64,000 nt of DNA from positions 41,932 through 105,931 of the forward strand of contig NZ_JABMII010000012.1 of the NCBI RefSeq assembly GCF_014884995.1. The letters are read 5' to 3'. The notes under the pieces were generated by a model. That model saw only the letters and a list, made by a program, of their open reading frames with translations. It did no database searches and was not told the DNA's origin. The first letter of the stretch is position 1, and each line of letters opens with the position of its first letter. Origin of the DNA: Spirabiliibacterium pneumoniae. Its GTDB lineage: Bacteria; Pseudomonadota; Gammaproteobacteria; Enterobacterales; Pasteurellaceae. Below are positions 1-10,210 of the stretch, piece by piece. The position numbers were made by a program, and so were the translations under genes.

Positions 1-346
1 GGAAATCACGCGACTAGGATTATCCCTTGGCGCACAGCCAGAAACCTTTATGGGCATGGCAGGCTTGGGCGATTTGGTGCTCACCTGTACCGATAATCAA
101 TCGCGCAACCGCCGTTTTGGGCTCATGCTGGGGCAAGGGTTTGATGCGCAAACCGCACTTTCCAATATTGGGCAAGTCGTAGAAGGCTTTTATAACACCA
201 AAGAAACCCATTTATTAGCCCAGCAACAGGGCGTGGAAATGCCAATCACTGAGCAGATTTATCAAGTGCTGTTTTGCGGCAAAGATGCCAAAGAGGCCGC
301 TCACGCCTTGTTAGGGCGCAAAAAAACGGAAGAGTTTAGCCAATGA
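1..346 (+). CDS. gpsA: Glycerol-3-phosphate dehydrogenase [NAD(P)+], C-terminal part
   Basis: Only the last 114 or so codons are present; the frame is open at the left edge. The product reduces dihydroxyacetone phosphate to sn-glycerol-3-phosphate in the cytoplasm, the first step of phospholipid backbone synthesis. The visible part is the substrate-binding C-terminal domain, with the family segment [20 protein letters not shown] and the helical tail. The stop overlaps the next start as ATGA, which implies translational coupling to cysE. Gene pair gpsA-cysE is common in Pasteurellaceae. Confidence 0.93.
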   Translation, partial: EITRLGLSLGAQPETFMGMAGLGDLVLTCTDNQSRNRRFGLMLGQGFDAQTALSNIGQVVEGFYNTKETHLLAQQQGVEMPITEQIYQVLFCGKDAKEAAHALLGRKKTEEFSQ

Positions 347-1182
347 ATAATACAATGAAAATAGATGAATTGACCGCACTTTGGCAAGCCATTCGTGATG
401 AAGCCACCTCGCTGGCGGAAAATGAACCGATGCTGGCGAGTTTTTTCCACGCTACGATTTTAAAGCATCACCATTTGGGTCAAGCGCTAAGCTATATTTT
501 AGCCAACAAACTGGCTAACCCGATTATGCAAGCCATTGCACTGAAAGAGATCATTGAAGATGCCTACCAGCACAATCCTGAGCTGATTGATGCTGCCGCC
601 CACGACTTAAGTGCGGTGCGTGAACGTGACCCTGCGGTGACGATGCTCTCCACGCCACTGTTATACCTAAAAGGCTATCACGCATTGCAAAGTTACCGCA
701 TCACCCACTACTTGTGGCAGCAAGATCGCAAAGCGCTAGCGATTTATCTGCAAAACCAAATTTCTGTTGCTTTTGATGTGGACATTCACCCTGCGGCGCG
801 AATTGGTTGTGGGATTATGCTCGACCACGCAACAGGCATTGTAGTGGGGGAAACCGCCGTGGTGGAAAATGACGTGTCAATTTTACAAGGCGTAACCCTT
901 GGCGGAACGGGTAAAGTCGAAGGCGATCGCCACCCGAAAGTTCGAGCTGGCGTGATGATTGGCGCTGGTTCTAAAATTTTAGGCAATATTGAAATTGGGC
1001 AATTTGCTAAAATTGGTGCAGGCTCTGTAGTCCTACAGCCTGTACCCGCCTATGCCACCGCTGCGGGTGTGCCTGCCAAAATTATCGCCCGTGGCAACGC
1101 TGACGGCGTGCCATCGTTTGAAATGGATCAATACTTTGAAGCTGACAAACACGCCGCTACGGCGTGCATTGATGAGAGATAA
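343..1182 (+). CDS. cysE: Serine O-acetyltransferase
   Basis: CysE acetylates L-serine with acetyl-CoA to give O-acetylserine, the carbon skeleton for cysteine. The 279 residues comprise an N-terminal helical domain (about residues 1-145) and a left-handed beta helix of hexapeptide repeats ending in the acetyltransferase tail. The catalytic region shows LDHATG and DRHPK, holding the two family histidines, and GVTLGGTGK. The length is about ten residues above the usual 267-273. The chosen ATG overlaps the gpsA stop; a second ATG four codons further in would give a more typical length. Glycine-rich tail residues bind the cysteine feedback inhibitor in the family. Confidence 0.96.
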   Translation: MNNTMKIDELTALWQAIRDEATSLAENEPMLASFFHATILKHHHLGQALSYILANKLANPIMQAIALKEIIEDAYQHNPELIDAAAHDLSAVRERDPAVTMLSTPLLYLKGYHALQSYRITHYLWQQDRKALAIYLQNQISVAFDVDIHPAARIGCGIMLDHATGIVVGETAVVENDVSILQGVTLGGTGKVEGDRHPKVRAGVMIGAGSKILGNIEIGQFAKIGAGSVVLQPVPAYATAAGVPAKIIARGNADGVPSFEMDQYFEADKHAATACIDER

Positions 1183-1186
1183 CACA

Positions 1187-2557
1187 ATGACAACACAAAA
1201 ACTAAGCGTTGTGGTGCTGGCCGCTGGCAAAGGCACCCGTATGTATTCCGATTTACCCAAAGTGCTGCACAATGTGGCAGGCAAACCGATGGTCAAACAC
1301 GTGATTGACACGGTGAGCAAGCTCTCGCCTGAGCATATTTATCTGATTTACGGCCACGGCGGTGAGCTGATGCAAACGCGTTTAAAAGACGAGCCAGTCG
1401 AGTGGGTGCTGCAAGCTGAACAACTCGGCACAGGGCATGCGATGCAACAAGCTGCACCGCACTTTGCCGATGATGAAAACATTTTGATGCTCTACGGCGA
1501 CGGTCCGCTCATCACCGAAGAAACCCTGACACAATTGATCAACGCCAAGCCTGACAACGGCATAGCGCTGCTGACGGTCAACCTTGATGATCCAACGGGC
1601 TACGGGCGCATTTTGCGTGGTGAAAATGGAAATATCGTCGGCATTGTGGAACAAAAAGATGCGACCGCCGAACAACGCGCCATCAAAGAGGCCAACTCAG
1701 GCTTAATGGTTGCCAGTGGTGCAAGTTTCAAACGCTGGTTGGCGAAATTAGACAATAATAATGCGCAAGGGGAATACTACATCACCGATGTGATTGCACT
1801 GGCCAATCAAGACGGCTGCCAAGTGGTGGGGGTGCAAGCCTTAGATCCAATGGAAGTGGAAGGTGCGAATAATCGCCTGCAACTCGCCGCCCTTGAGCGC
1901 TACTACCAAGCGCGTTTAGCGAAAAAATTATTACTCGACGGGGTAATGCTCATCGATCCGCAACGCATTGATATTCGTGGCAATCTCACCCACGGCAAAG
2001 ATGTGGAAATGGATGTCAATGTGATCATCGAAGGTGATGTGGTACTCGGCAATCGCGTGCGCGTAGGGGCAGGCTGCGTGCTAAAAAATTGCCGTATTGG
2101 TGATGATGTAGAAATCAAGCCTTACAGCGTGATTGAAGACGCTAGCGTTGGGCAAAGTGCGGTCATCGGTCCGTTCTCTCGCCTGCGCCCAGGTGCTGAG
2201 CTGGCAGGCAACACCCATGTGGGTAACTTTGTTGAGATCAAAAAAGCGCACATTGGAGAAGGCTCCAAAGTCAACCACCTCACCTACGTCGGCGATGCTC
2301 GTGTGGGCAAAAACTGTAATCTCGGCGCGGGAGTGATCACCTGCAATTACGATGGCGCCAATAAATTCCAAACCGTGATTGGCGATGATGTGTTTGTGGG
2401 CTCAGACACGCAATTAGTCGCACCAGTCAATGTGGCCGATGGCGCGACTATCGGTGCAGGCAGCACCATCACCAAAGATGTGGCCAAAGATGAGTTGGTC
2501 ATCACCCGCGTGGCACAACGCCATATCACTGGCTGGGCGCGTCCGCGTAAAAAATAG
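1187..2557 (+). CDS. glmU: Bifunctional GlmU: N-acetylglucosamine-1-P uridyltransferase / glucosamine-1-P acetyltransferase
   Basis: GlmU makes UDP-GlcNAc, precursor of peptidoglycan and lipid A, in two steps. The N-terminal uridyltransferase domain (about residues 1-230) carries the nucleotide-binding segment [15 protein letters not shown]; the C-terminal beta-helix (about 250-440) is the acetyltransferase, with [13 protein letters not shown] and [14 protein letters not shown] start at the ATG giving MTTQKLSV and 456 residues, the usual family length, rather than at in-frame ATGs further upstream that lie inside cysE. It begins five bases after the cysE stop, so the two are probably co-transcribed. 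Confidence 0.97.
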   Translation: MTTQKLSVVVLAAGKGTRMYSDLPKVLHNVAGKPMVKHVIDTVSKLSPEHIYLIYGHGGELMQTRLKDEPVEWVLQAEQLGTGHAMQQAAPHFADDENILMLYGDGPLITEETLTQLINAKPDNGIALLTVNLDDPTGYGRILRGENGNIVGIVEQKDATAEQRAIKEANSGLMVASGASFKRWLAKLDNNNAQGEYYITDVIALANQDGCQVVGVQALDPMEVEGANNRLQLAALERYYQARLAKKLLLDGVMLIDPQRIDIRGNLTHGKDVEMDVNVIIEGDVVLGNRVRVGAGCVLKNCRIGDDVEIKPYSVIEDASVGQSAVIGPFSRLRPGAELAGNTHVGNFVEIKKAHIGEGSKVNHLTYVGDARVGKNCNLGAGVITCNYDGANKFQTVIGDDVFVGSDTQLVAPVNVADGATIGAGSTITKDVAKDELVITRVAQRHITGWARPRKK

Positions 2558-2579
2558 TCAGCAAGCCCGCACTATCTAC

Positions 2580-2607
2580 ATTCGCGGTGAACTTTATCAC
2601 CGCGAAT
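2580..2607 (+). other. Perfect 11-bp inverted repeat between glmU and the DUF1007 gene
   Basis: Two exact 11-base arms (ATTCGCGGTGA and its complement) are separated by six bases. A stable hairpin would form, but no run of T follows, so it is not a standard intrinsic terminator. It sits 23 bases after the glmU stop and 33 bases before the next start. It could be an operator for the metal-transport pair downstream, an RNA-processing hairpin, or a weak terminator. Confidence 0.5.
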
Positions 2608-2640
2608 ATGTCTGAATTACACACGATTTAGGGGGCGGAT

Positions 2641-3273
2641 ATGCAAAAAGTGCGGTTTGGGGGCTTGGCCTTATTATTAGCGATGTACGCTCAGCAAAGT
2701 GCGGCGCACCCTCATGCTTTTATTGATTTGCAAACTACGTTTGTCAGTCAACAAGACAAACTCACGGGCATGCAAATGCGCTGGCTGTTTGATGAGCCAT
2801 CATCTGCTGAAATTCTCTACGAACTCAAAACAAGCCATAACAGCCCACAAAAACGCAAAGCGTTAGCTGACGAAATTATGCAAAACATCGTCAATCAGCA
2901 CTATTTCAGTTATTTTTACAACGCCCAACACGAGCCAATTAAATACACCAGCAAGCCGAGTGATTACGGCTTTGAGGTTAAAGACCACCAATTACTGTTT
3001 TATTTCACGCTCAACCTCACCCACCCGCAGCCACTGAAAGGGTTCAACGCATTGCTGCAAACCTACGATCCCAGCTACTATGTGGAAATGAGCTATCCGA
3101 ATAATCAAGGCGCACACCCGCCTGCGGGCAGCCAGTGTAAAGTGAGCATAACCACCCCGAGCATTGATGAGACCCTCAAGCAATACGCCAGTGGATTAGA
3201 CAAATCTCAAAAAGATGAAGACTTTTCGCTTGGCGTGCAGTTTGCCCAACGCGTGGAGTTGACATGCCCTTAA
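2641..3273 (+). CDS. DUF1007 family periplasmic protein, partner of a nickel/cobalt transporter
   Basis: This 210-residue protein has an N-terminal signal peptide (hydrophobic stretch, cleavage likely after QQSAA) followed by HPHAFID, the family hallmark of DUF1007 proteins, with histidines that would sit at the mature N-terminus and could bind metal. There is a single internal cysteine near the end of the middle segment and one close to the C-terminus. The gene overlaps the RcnA-like transporter downstream by ten bases, an arrangement known for this pair in other gamma-proteobacteria. Its biochemical role is not established; I infer a periplasmic accessory function in Ni/Co movement. Confidence 0.8.
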   Translation: MQKVRFGGLALLLAMYAQQSAAHPHAFIDLQTTFVSQQDKLTGMQMRWLFDEPSSAEILYELKTSHNSPQKRKALADEIMQNIVNQHYFSYFYNAQHEPIKYTSKPSDYGFEVKDHQLLFYFTLNLTHPQPLKGFNALLQTYDPSYYVEMSYPNNQGAHPPAGSQCKVSITTPSIDETLKQYASGLDKSQKDEDFSLGVQFAQRVELTCP

Positions 3274-4289
3274 GTAGAAAAGCCCTTTGGATTAATCTTG
3301 GCATACTAACCGCACTTTGCCTGTTGCTGTGGTATTTTTACCCCAGTGTGTTAGCACAGATCATGCACTGGCAGCGGTTATTTAACCAATCGATTAGCGA
3401 AAATCTTCACCTCGTGCGCCAATCCCCCGCACACGCTGGCGGCTATTTGGTGTTGGTCAGTTTTCTCTATGGCGTGTTCCATGCCGTCGGCCCAGGACAT
3501 GGCAAATTTATCATCGCCAGTTACCTTTCCGCCAACGTCATGCAAATTAAAAAAGGCATTCGCCTCACGCTGGCAGCCTCACTGTTGCAAGGGTTGGTGG
3601 CGATTTTAATGACCTCGATCGTGGTGGTGGCGCTCACGCTTTCCTCACGCTATTTTAAGCTCACGCAAGTATGGATGGAGCGCGCCAGTTTTGCGATTAT
3701 GATGATTATCGGGGCCTATTGGCTGGTGAGCAACGGCAAAAAGCTCTGGCGTTCACTGCGCCCAAAAACCGCACTTCACATTAAATCGCTCAACATCAAG
3801 CGCATTGACAGCCCTTTTCAGCCCCTGCCCACAGGCGCTATGGCATTGCGCAAGCCGCCTATGAGCAGCACGAATGATACCTGCGGCTGTGGGCACAAAC
3901 ACGCCCCCAACGCACAAGAGCTGGCTCACGCCAGTGATTGGAAATCACAACTGATGATCATTTTCAGCATCGGCCTGCGACCATGTTCGGGCGCGATTTT
4001 TGTGCTGTTTCTCGCCTATATGCTCGACCTTTATCCATGGGGTATGTTGGCAACCATGACAATGGCGGTAGGCACGGGGCTTTCCCTGTCGGGCTTTGCC
4101 TGCTTGGTGCTGTTCGCTCGCCAGTATGCCGTCAAACTCGGGCGTTGGTATCTCTCGCCACAATTAAGCCAACATCTCGGGCTGTGGGTGAAAATCGTGT
4201 TTGGCGTGCTATTAATCATATTAGGCATCTCGCTAATTTACGGCACCACCCTGCCAGCCAGCGGCGGCGCGGCGTTGTTTAGCCGTTAA
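3264..4289 (+). CDS. RcnA/NiCoT-like nickel/cobalt transporter
   Basis: This 341-residue inner-membrane protein has about six to seven hydrophobic segments. The segment GVFHAVGPGHGK matches the H-x-x-x-P-G-H-x-K signature of the RcnA branch of the NiCoT superfamily. A central soluble loop contains CGCGHKH, a likely metal-binding site, followed by a second signature segment (SIGLRPCSGAIFVLF) in the second half. The start overlaps the DUF1007 gene, pointing to coupled translation. RcnA proteins export Ni/Co, but relatives can import, so direction is not certain. Expression control cannot be read from the sequence apart from the hairpin upstream of the pair. Confidence 0.85.
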   Translation: MPLSRKALWINLGILTALCLLLWYFYPSVLAQIMHWQRLFNQSISENLHLVRQSPAHAGGYLVLVSFLYGVFHAVGPGHGKFIIASYLSANVMQIKKGIRLTLAASLLQGLVAILMTSIVVVALTLSSRYFKLTQVWMERASFAIMMIIGAYWLVSNGKKLWRSLRPKTALHIKSLNIKRIDSPFQPLPTGAMALRKPPMSSTNDTCGCGHKHAPNAQELAHASDWKSQLMIIFSIGLRPCSGAIFVLFLAYMLDLYPWGMLATMTMAVGTGLSLSGFACLVLFARQYAVKLGRWYLSPQLSQHLGLWVKIVFGVLLIILGISLIYGTTLPASGGAALFSR

Positions 4290-4292
4290 AAA

Positions 4293-4316
4293 ACCGCACA
4301 TTGAGCAAAGTGCGGT
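4293..4316. terminator. Uptake-sequence inverted pair between convergent genes
   Basis: A degenerate uptake sequence (ACCGCACA) and a full one (AAAGTGCGGT) face each other with an 11-base stem-loop region, immediately after the transporter stop and just before the glpQ stop on the other strand. Such inverted pairs often double as bidirectional terminators in Pasteurellaceae. The T-run is poor, so strength is uncertain. Confidence 0.45.
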
Positions 4317-4335
4317 CGTGTTGCGATCAATCAGG

Positions 4336-5427
4336 TTATTTATCTTTACCCAAGAATTTCACTGCGAGATCAGGGAAGTCGGTGAAAAGGCCTGTGGCGC
4401 CCGCTTTGTTAAACAGGGCATCATACATTTCATCGACATTGCTAAAGAAATCAGGCAATGCGTCTTTGCGCACGGTATATGGATGCAATTCCAGCTTGTT
4501 CGCAGCAACATCGGCAACCATTTCAGTGTATTGAATATTGCCTTTTTTCGATTTTTTATCATCGATCAACATATACCAACCTGGGCCTACGCCGTCGGCA
4601 TATTTCGCCACTTCAGCCATCGCGCCTGGTTTGAACATCCAATCATAATTGTAGTTAACCCATTTGCCTTGGGCATTTTTCTCTTCGGTTTCATGCCAGT
4701 CGGTGTAAGCCACCAGTTGCACCAGTTTGATATCCATGCCCAATTTTGGCAACAATTCGGTTTTAATGCGTTTAAGTTCGTTGAAGTCAAAGGTTTGCAA
4801 ATACACTGGGCTGTCTTTACTGGTGTAGCCATATTTTTTCAGCACGTTAAGCGTGGCTAGGGCAATGTCTTTGCCTTCTTGGTGATGCAGCCATGGGGCT
4901 TTAATTTCTGGATAAATACCAATTTTTTTGCCCGTGGATTTTTCTAACCCTTGAATAAATTCAAGCTCATCTTCAAAGGTGTGAATTTTAAAGTGCGATT
5001 TCCACATTGGGAAGCGGTCAGGATAAACCTGCACTTGTTTGCCCTTCTCGGTTTTGAAATTCTCTGTCATATTCAGCTGTTGAATTTCTGCCAAAGTGAA
5101 ATCGGCGACATAATAACGCCCATCTTTACGATGACGTTTTGGGAATTTTTGCGCCACGTCGGTTAAGCCATCTAAAAAGTGGTCGTGAATCACCACGAGG
5201 CGATTATCCTTGGTCATTGCCAAATCCTGCTCAAGGTAATCAGCCTTTTGTCCAAAGGCCAGTGCTTTGGACTCCAATGTATGTTCAGGCAAATAACCGC
5301 TCGCCCCACGGTGAGCAATCACTAACTTATCTTGATTATTATGTTCAACCGCACTTTGTTGCCCTGCGCAGCCCATCAGTACAGAACTGCACAAAAGCGA
5401 CATAGCTAATACATTAATTTTCTTCAT
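4336..5427 (-). CDS. glpQ: Glycerophosphodiester phosphodiesterase lipoprotein (protein D-like)
   Basis: GlpQ hydrolyses glycerophosphodiesters such as glycerophosphocholine to glycerol-3-phosphate plus an alcohol. The 363-residue product begins with a lipoprotein signal ending in the lipobox LMGC, so it is anchored by an acylated cysteine near residue 20. The GDPD barrel shows the catalytic motif HRGASGYLPEHTLES with both conserved histidine and glutamate, and VIHDHFLD. Length and sequence match Haemophilus protein D, which is surface exposed and helps take choline from the host. It lies downstream of glpT with a terminator-like hairpin between, so it may receive only part of the glpT transcript. 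Confidence 0.95.
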   Translation of the reverse strand: MKKINVLAMSLLCSSVLMGCAGQQSAVEHNNQDKLVIAHRGASGYLPEHTLESKALAFGQKADYLEQDLAMTKDNRLVVIHDHFLDGLTDVAQKFPKRHRKDGRYYVADFTLAEIQQLNMTENFKTEKGKQVQVYPDRFPMWKSHFKIHTFEDELEFIQGLEKSTGKKIGIYPEIKAPWLHHQEGKDIALATLNVLKKYGYTSKDSPVYLQTFDFNELKRIKTELLPKLGMDIKLVQLVAYTDWHETEEKNAQGKWVNYNYDWMFKPGAMAEVAKYADGVGPGWYMLIDDKKSKKGNIQYTEMVADVAANKLELHPYTVRKDALPDFFSNVDEMYDALFNKAGATGLFTDFPDLAVKFLGKDK

Positions 5428-5454
5428 ATTTGCTCCTTTTGTCTTATTTTATGT

Positions 5455-5491
5455 ATAAAAAAGGCGAAGGTTTATGTTTCCCCTCGCCTTT
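5455..5491 (-). terminator. Hairpin with T-run between glpT and glpQ
   Basis: On the minus strand the arms AAAGGCGA and TCGCCTTT pair across a 16-base loop and are followed by TTTTTATA. It lies after the glpT stop and before glpQ. It looks like an intrinsic terminator or attenuator that would lower read-through from glpT into glpQ. Confidence 0.7.
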
Positions 5492-5501
5492 GGCTTAATG
5501 A

Positions 5502-6959
5502 TTAGTTGCCGTAACGGTCACCTGCGGCAATACGTGCTTTATGTTTGCCTTCTTCAATCATAGTTAAGAGCAACAATAAGCAGGCAATAATAGCACCGCC
5601 GACCATGATGTAAAAGCCACCGTCCCAGCCATATTTATCTGCAGCCCAGCCGATGATAGCACTAGCGGCAACCGTACCACCTAAGTAACCAAACAAGCCA
5701 GTGAAACCTGCTGCCGTACCTGCGGCATTTTTCGGTGCTAATTCCAGCGCATGCAAGCCGATAAGCATAACTGGGCCGTAGATTAAAAAGCCGATCACAG
5801 TCATCATAATGAAGTCTGTTAATTGATATGGATTTTGATACCACGGCAATTCGGCGTATTTCGCCATTTCATCGGCTGGTGTTGCTGGATTGAGCCAGAA
5901 CACGATAACCGCAACAGTCACCATAATCATAAATACAAGACCTGTTAAACCGCGTTTACCTTTAAACACCTTATCCGACATCCAACCACAAATCAGCGTG
6001 CCAGGAATCGCCGCAAATTCATAAATCGCATACGCTGACGCAGTGGCTTTAATGTTAAAGTGTTTAACTTCACCAAGGTAAACAGGTGACCATTTCAACA
6101 CGCCATAACGGATGAGATAGACGAACACGTTGGCGATGGCGATGTACCACAACAGGCGGTTTTTCAACACATAGGTGATAAAAATTTCTTTCGCGGTGAG
6201 AGTATTTTCCGCGGTTTTCTCGTCGTAGTCTTCTGGGTAGTCATTTTTATACACTTCAATCGGTGGCAAACCACAGCTTTGTGGGCGGTCTTTCATTAAG
6301 AAGTAGATAACAACAGATGCCACCATAGCGGCGATACCAGGGTAATACAGCGCTTGTTGCCAAATATCACCGAAGGTGACTTTAGTCACTTCAGGGTGAT
6401 TTGAAGCATAGATCATTGTTGCTAAACCAACTAGCAATGCAGGCACCATACCGCCTAGGTTATGTGCAGTATTCCAAATAGACACGATAGTCCCACGTTC
6501 AGTTTTAGACCACCAATGCACCATAGTACGCCCACATGGCGGCCAGCCCATGCCTTGGAACCAACCATTAATAAAGAGCATAATAAACATGATCAAAATG
6601 CCCGATGTCGCCCACGGCACCAAGCCCATAAGCGTCATACAAAGCCCTGAGAGCGCAAGCCCCACTGGCAAGAAAATTTTTGGATTGGAACGGTCAGAAA
6701 TCGACGCCATTAAAAATTTAGACAAACCATAAGCCAACCCTGGCGCAATCCCGATCACACCCAGTTCGGTTTTGGTGTAAAGCCCCGCTTCAATCAACCC
6801 TTTTTGGGCTAAATCAAAATTACTCCGCACAAAATAGTAGGCCGCATAACCAAAGAAAATCCCCATAAACACTTGCCAGCGCAAGCGACGATAAGTTGGG
6901 TCAATTTGATCTTTTGGTAACAAAGGCTTGTCAGCACTCGGTTTTAGAAAACCTATCAT
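5502..6959 (-). CDS. glpT: Glycerol-3-phosphate/phosphate antiporter
   Basis: GlpT imports glycerol-3-phosphate in exchange for inorganic phosphate across the inner membrane. The 485 residues form twelve predicted transmembrane segments of the major facilitator fold, organophosphate:phosphate antiporter family. Visible family segments are [12 protein letters not shown] in helix 1, [15 protein letters not shown] and [15 protein letters not shown]; the arginines near these in the family bind phosphate. It is the first gene of a glpT-glpQ unit, so the phosphodiesterase product is the transporter substrate. A candidate CRP site lies about 120 bases upstream of the start. Confidence 0.96.
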   Translation of the reverse strand: MIGFLKPSADKPLLPKDQIDPTYRRLRWQVFMGIFFGYAAYYFVRSNFDLAQKGLIEAGLYTKTELGVIGIAPGLAYGLSKFLMASISDRSNPKIFLPVGLALSGLCMTLMGLVPWATSGILIMFIMLFINGWFQGMGWPPCGRTMVHWWSKTERGTIVSIWNTAHNLGGMVPALLVGLATMIYASNHPEVTKVTFGDIWQQALYYPGIAAMVASVVIYFLMKDRPQSCGLPPIEVYKNDYPEDYDEKTAENTLTAKEIFITYVLKNRLLWYIAIANVFVYLIRYGVLKWSPVYLGEVKHFNIKATASAYAIYEFAAIPGTLICGWMSDKVFKGKRGLTGLVFMIMVTVAVIVFWLNPATPADEMAKYAELPWYQNPYQLTDFIMMTVIGFLIYGPVMLIGLHALELAPKNAAGTAAGFTGLFGYLGGTVAASAIIGWAADKYGWDGGFYIMVGGAIIACLLLLLTMIEEGKHKARIAAGDRYGN

Positions 6960-7070
6960 AAGTCACCCCTTATTAATCATTGATATTATTAAATTTGGCA
7001 CAATTCAAAGACAACTGTGTCTGAGGGCATAATATCACGTTTAATGGGGTTGTTAATTTTCGATTATGAA

Positions 7071-7092
7071 AATTGAGAACAATGTCACATTC
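7071..7092 (-). promoter_or_regulatory. Candidate CRP site upstream of glpT
   Basis: The core TGAGA-N6-TCACA matches the CRP consensus TGTGA-N6-TCACA at nine of ten positions, flanked by A/T. A possible -10 (TATTAT on the minus strand) lies at 7029-7034, which would put the site near -60, a class I position. Catabolite control of glpT is known in enteric bacteria; here it is inference. Confidence 0.45.
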
Positions 7093-7159
7093 CATTTAGA
7101 ATTTTTTATTTTTTAATAAGATAAAATAATTTCTTCAATAGAATGTGACTAAAGTGCGG

Positions 7160-9454
7160 TCATTTTTTCCAGTTTTTCAAGGCATCAGCAAAGGCATTGC
7201 CCATTGTGCTGTGTGGCGCGGATTTCGCACGCAAGCCTTGCGCTTTTTTATCGGTGCGCACCGCACTTTGCCCTTTAGATTGCGCCTTGTCGTCAAGGCG
7301 GCAGGTCAGTGCTATGCGCTTGCGTGGCAAATCCACCTCAAGCACTTTCACTTTGACAATGTCCCCTGTTTTTACCACTTGATGCGGGTCTTCCACAAAA
7401 CGGTCAGACAGCGCAGAAATATGCACTAAGCCGTCTTGATGCACGCCGATGTCCACAAACGCACCAAAATTGGTCACATTCGTCACCGTGCCTTCTAAGA
7501 TCATGCCCACGCTCAGATCCTCTAACGTTTCAACGCCCTCTTTAAAAGTCGCGGTTTTAAATTCACCGCGCGGGTCGCGCCCAGGTTTTTCCAATTCTTG
7601 CAGAATATCTCGCACGGTTGGCAGCCCAAAGCGCGCATCAATAAACTGCGCTGGGTCTAACTTGCCCACCAGCGCCGCGTTGCCCATCAACGCATCAATG
7701 CGTTCACCGCTGGCGTGCAAAATTTTCTCCACCACAGGATAGGCTTCAGGGTGTACGCTAGAGGCATCGAGTGGATTAGAGCCGCCCGAGATACGTAAAA
7801 AGCCCGCGCACTGCTCGAAGGCCTTCGGGCCAAGGCGTTGCACCTGTTTCAATTGCTCACGGTTATCAAAACGCCCATTTTCGTCGCGATAATGGACGAT
7901 ATTTTGTGCCAAGGTCGAGCTTAAGCCTGCCACGCGCGTTAAAAGTGCGGTTGAGGCCGTGTTTAAATCCACGCCCACAGCGTTAACGCAGTCTTCCACC
8001 ACCGCATCGAGCTTACGCGCCAGTTGGCTTTGATTAACATCGTGTTGATATTGCCCCACGCCGATGGCTTTCGGGTCAATTTTCACCAGTTCCGCGAGCG
8101 GATCTTGCAAGCGCCGAGCAATAGACACCGCCCCACGCAGAGAAACATCAAGCTCAGGGAACTCTTTCGCAGCCAGCTCAGAGGCAGAATAAACCGATGC
8201 GCCCGCTTCACTGACCACCACTTTTTGCGCTTGCCAATCTTTCGATTGAGACAACACGCCAGCGATAAAACGCTCTGTTTCACGCGAGGCAGTGCCGTTG
8301 CCGATGGCAATTAGCCCAACATTAAAGCGCTTGCCGAGCTGATAAATGCTTTGTGCAGCACGATCAATTTGCCCCGTATGTGGATAAATCGTCTCCGTTG
8401 CCAATAATTTCCCCGTACTATCCACAACAGCCACTTTCACTCCAGTACGCAAACCCGGGTCAAGCCCCATAGTGGTGTGCGCACCCGCAGGCGGTGCCAT
8501 TAAAAGTGCGGTCAAGTTGCGCGCAAACACATCAATCGCCTCACCTTCGGCTTTTTCACGCAATGCCGCCATAAGCTCGGTTTCCAAATGCAATGACAGC
8601 TTAATTCGCCACGTCCAGCTAATCACTTGTGCGCGCCAGCTGTCAGTGGGTTGCTGATTAAGGCGCACATCGTAGTGCGCGCGAATAATGTCTTCACAGT
8701 AGCTTTGGCGTTTATCTTCGCGCTCTGGGTCGGCATCAAGACTCAATTGCAACACGCCTTCATTGCGCCCACGCAGCATTGCCAACGCGCGGTGTGAGGG
8801 CACTTTGGATAGCAGCTCGCGGTGATCGAAATAGTCTTGAAATTTCGCCCCTTCCGCCTCTTTGCCCGCCACCACTTGGGAAACCAAATAGGCATTTTTT
8901 TGTAAATACGACCGCACTTTTGCAATCAGTTGGGCATCTTCGGCAAAACGCTCCATCAAAATATAGCGCGCGCCATCAAGGGCGGCTTTGCTGTCTGTGA
9001 CACCCTGTTCAGGGTTTAAATAATCTTGCGCCAGCGTTTCGGGCACCAAACTTGGATTCGCCCAAAGCGCATCAGCCAACGGTGCCAGCCCTGCTTCAAT
9101 GGCAATTTGCCCTTTGGTGCGCCGTTTAGGTTTGTACGGCAGATAGAGATCTTCAAGTGCGGTTTTGCTTTCGCAGGTGGTGATCTGCTCGCGCAATTCG
9201 TCCGTCAATTTGCCTTGTTCGTCAATGGATTTCAAAATGGTTTGGCGACGCTCTTCAAGCTCACGCAGGTAACTCAAGCGAGTTTCAAAATGGCGCAGCT
9301 GGCTGTCATCAAGCCCACCGGTTGCCTCTTTGCGATAACGTGCGATAAACGGAATGGTGTTGCCCGCGTCGAAAAGCTCAATGGCAGCGAGAATTTGCGC
9401 TGGCTTAACGTTCAATTCGTGAGCAATCGTTTGGCTAATGTGTTGGTTTAACAT
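7160..9454 (-). CDS. tex: Tex-family RNA-binding transcription accessory protein
   Basis: The 764 residues have the full Tex layout: N-terminal helical domain with [16 protein letters not shown], a YqgF-like RNase H fold in the middle ([20 protein letters not shown]), tandem helix-hairpin-helix motifs ([30 protein letters not shown]), and a C-terminal S1 RNA-binding domain ([22 protein letters not shown]). Tex proteins bind RNA and associate with transcription complexes; the exact task is still debated. It follows nfuA on the minus strand with an uptake-sequence hairpin between them, so it may have its own promoter. Several uptake sequences lie inside the reading frame. Confidence 0.95.
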   Translation of the reverse strand: MLNQHISQTIAHELNVKPAQILAAIELFDAGNTIPFIARYRKEATGGLDDSQLRHFETRLSYLRELEERRQTILKSIDEQGKLTDELREQITTCESKTALEDLYLPYKPKRRTKGQIAIEAGLAPLADALWANPSLVPETLAQDYLNPEQGVTDSKAALDGARYILMERFAEDAQLIAKVRSYLQKNAYLVSQVVAGKEAEGAKFQDYFDHRELLSKVPSHRALAMLRGRNEGVLQLSLDADPEREDKRQSYCEDIIRAHYDVRLNQQPTDSWRAQVISWTWRIKLSLHLETELMAALREKAEGEAIDVFARNLTALLMAPPAGAHTTMGLDPGLRTGVKVAVVDSTGKLLATETIYPHTGQIDRAAQSIYQLGKRFNVGLIAIGNGTASRETERFIAGVLSQSKDWQAQKVVVSEAGASVYSASELAAKEFPELDVSLRGAVSIARRLQDPLAELVKIDPKAIGVGQYQHDVNQSQLARKLDAVVEDCVNAVGVDLNTASTALLTRVAGLSSTLAQNIVHYRDENGRFDNREQLKQVQRLGPKAFEQCAGFLRISGGSNPLDASSVHPEAYPVVEKILHASGERIDALMGNAALVGKLDPAQFIDARFGLPTVRDILQELEKPGRDPRGEFKTATFKEGVETLEDLSVGMILEGTVTNVTNFGAFVDIGVHQDGLVHISALSDRFVEDPHQVVKTGDIVKVKVLEVDLPRKRIALTCRLDDKAQSKGQSAVRTDKKAQGLRAKSAPHSTMGNAFADALKNWKK

Positions 9455-9492
9455 GATCTTTAATGGGTTCGTTTAAAAGGGCTAACATAACA

Positions 9493-9527
9493 AAAAGTGC
9501 GGTGGTTTTAAACCCAACCGCACTTTT
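9493..9527 (-). terminator. Uptake-sequence dyad terminator after nfuA
   Basis: Two uptake sequences in inverted orientation form an 11-base stem (AAAAGTGCGGT) with a 13-base loop, followed by T residues when read on the minus strand. It lies just downstream of the nfuA stop and upstream of tex. Confidence 0.7.
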
Positions 9528-9539
9528 ATCATATAAAAA

Positions 9540-10121
9540 TCAATAGTAAGAGTGTTCGCCACGCTGGTGATCGGTGACATCACGCACGCCGTGCAACTCC
9601 CCTGCAAATTGCTCCAGCAATTGTTTTTCCACCCCTTCTTTTAAGGTGACATCCACCATTGAGCAGCCGTTACAGCCGCCGCCAAATTGCAAAATGGCGT
9701 AGCCGTCTTCGGTCAACTCAATTAACGTAATGCGCCCGCCGTGGCTGGCCAGTTGTGGGTTGATTTGAGTTTGAATCACATAATCGACCCGTTCAATAAG
9801 CGGCGCATCGTCGGCGACTTTTTTCATCTTGGCGTTTGGCGCTTTAAGCGTTAATTGTGACCCCATATCATCGGTGACGAAATCCAGCTCCGCATCTTCT
9901 AAAAACGGATAGCTCACCTCGTCAACAAAGGCAGAAAAGGTGTCGTATTTCAGCTCAGTGTCCGCACTTTCCACCGCATTGGGTGGGCAGTATGACACGC
10001 CACACTCGGCATTCGGGGTGCCAGGGTTGACGACAAAAATGCGGATATTGGTGCCGTCTTCTTGTTGATCGAGCAATTTGCGAAAGTGCGCTTGGGCGGC
10101 TTGAGAAATGGTAATGTACAT
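9540..10121 (-). CDS. nfuA: Fe/S biogenesis protein NfuA
   Basis: NfuA receives a [4Fe-4S] cluster and hands it to target enzymes, especially under iron limitation or oxidative stress. The 193 residues comprise an N-terminal degenerate A-type carrier domain (about 1-95) and a C-terminal Nfu domain with [16 protein letters not shown], holding the CxxC that binds a bridging cluster between two subunits. Length equals the usual 190-195. It sits immediately downstream of comF on the same strand with about 90 bases between, the same neighbour as in Haemophilus as far as I recall. Confidence 0.95.
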   Translation of the reverse strand: MYITISQAAQAHFRKLLDQQEDGTNIRIFVVNPGTPNAECGVSYCPPNAVESADTELKYDTFSAFVDEVSYPFLEDAELDFVTDDMGSQLTLKAPNAKMKKVADDAPLIERVDYVIQTQINPQLASHGGRITLIELTEDGYAILQFGGGCNGCSMVDVTLKEGVEKQLLEQFAGELHGVRDVTDHQRGEHSYY

Positions 10122-10210
10122 AACTGTCCTTAATTGTTCGTGAATATCCGACTTAATTTGTCGGAATTTTGCCTGCTATCATACGCCTAAACCGCACTTT
10201 TTTCCAGCCT

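Noticed and set aside
9026..9451. 141-codon open frame on the plus strand inside tex
   Set aside because: It is antisense to the well-conserved tex N-terminus and shows no family features.
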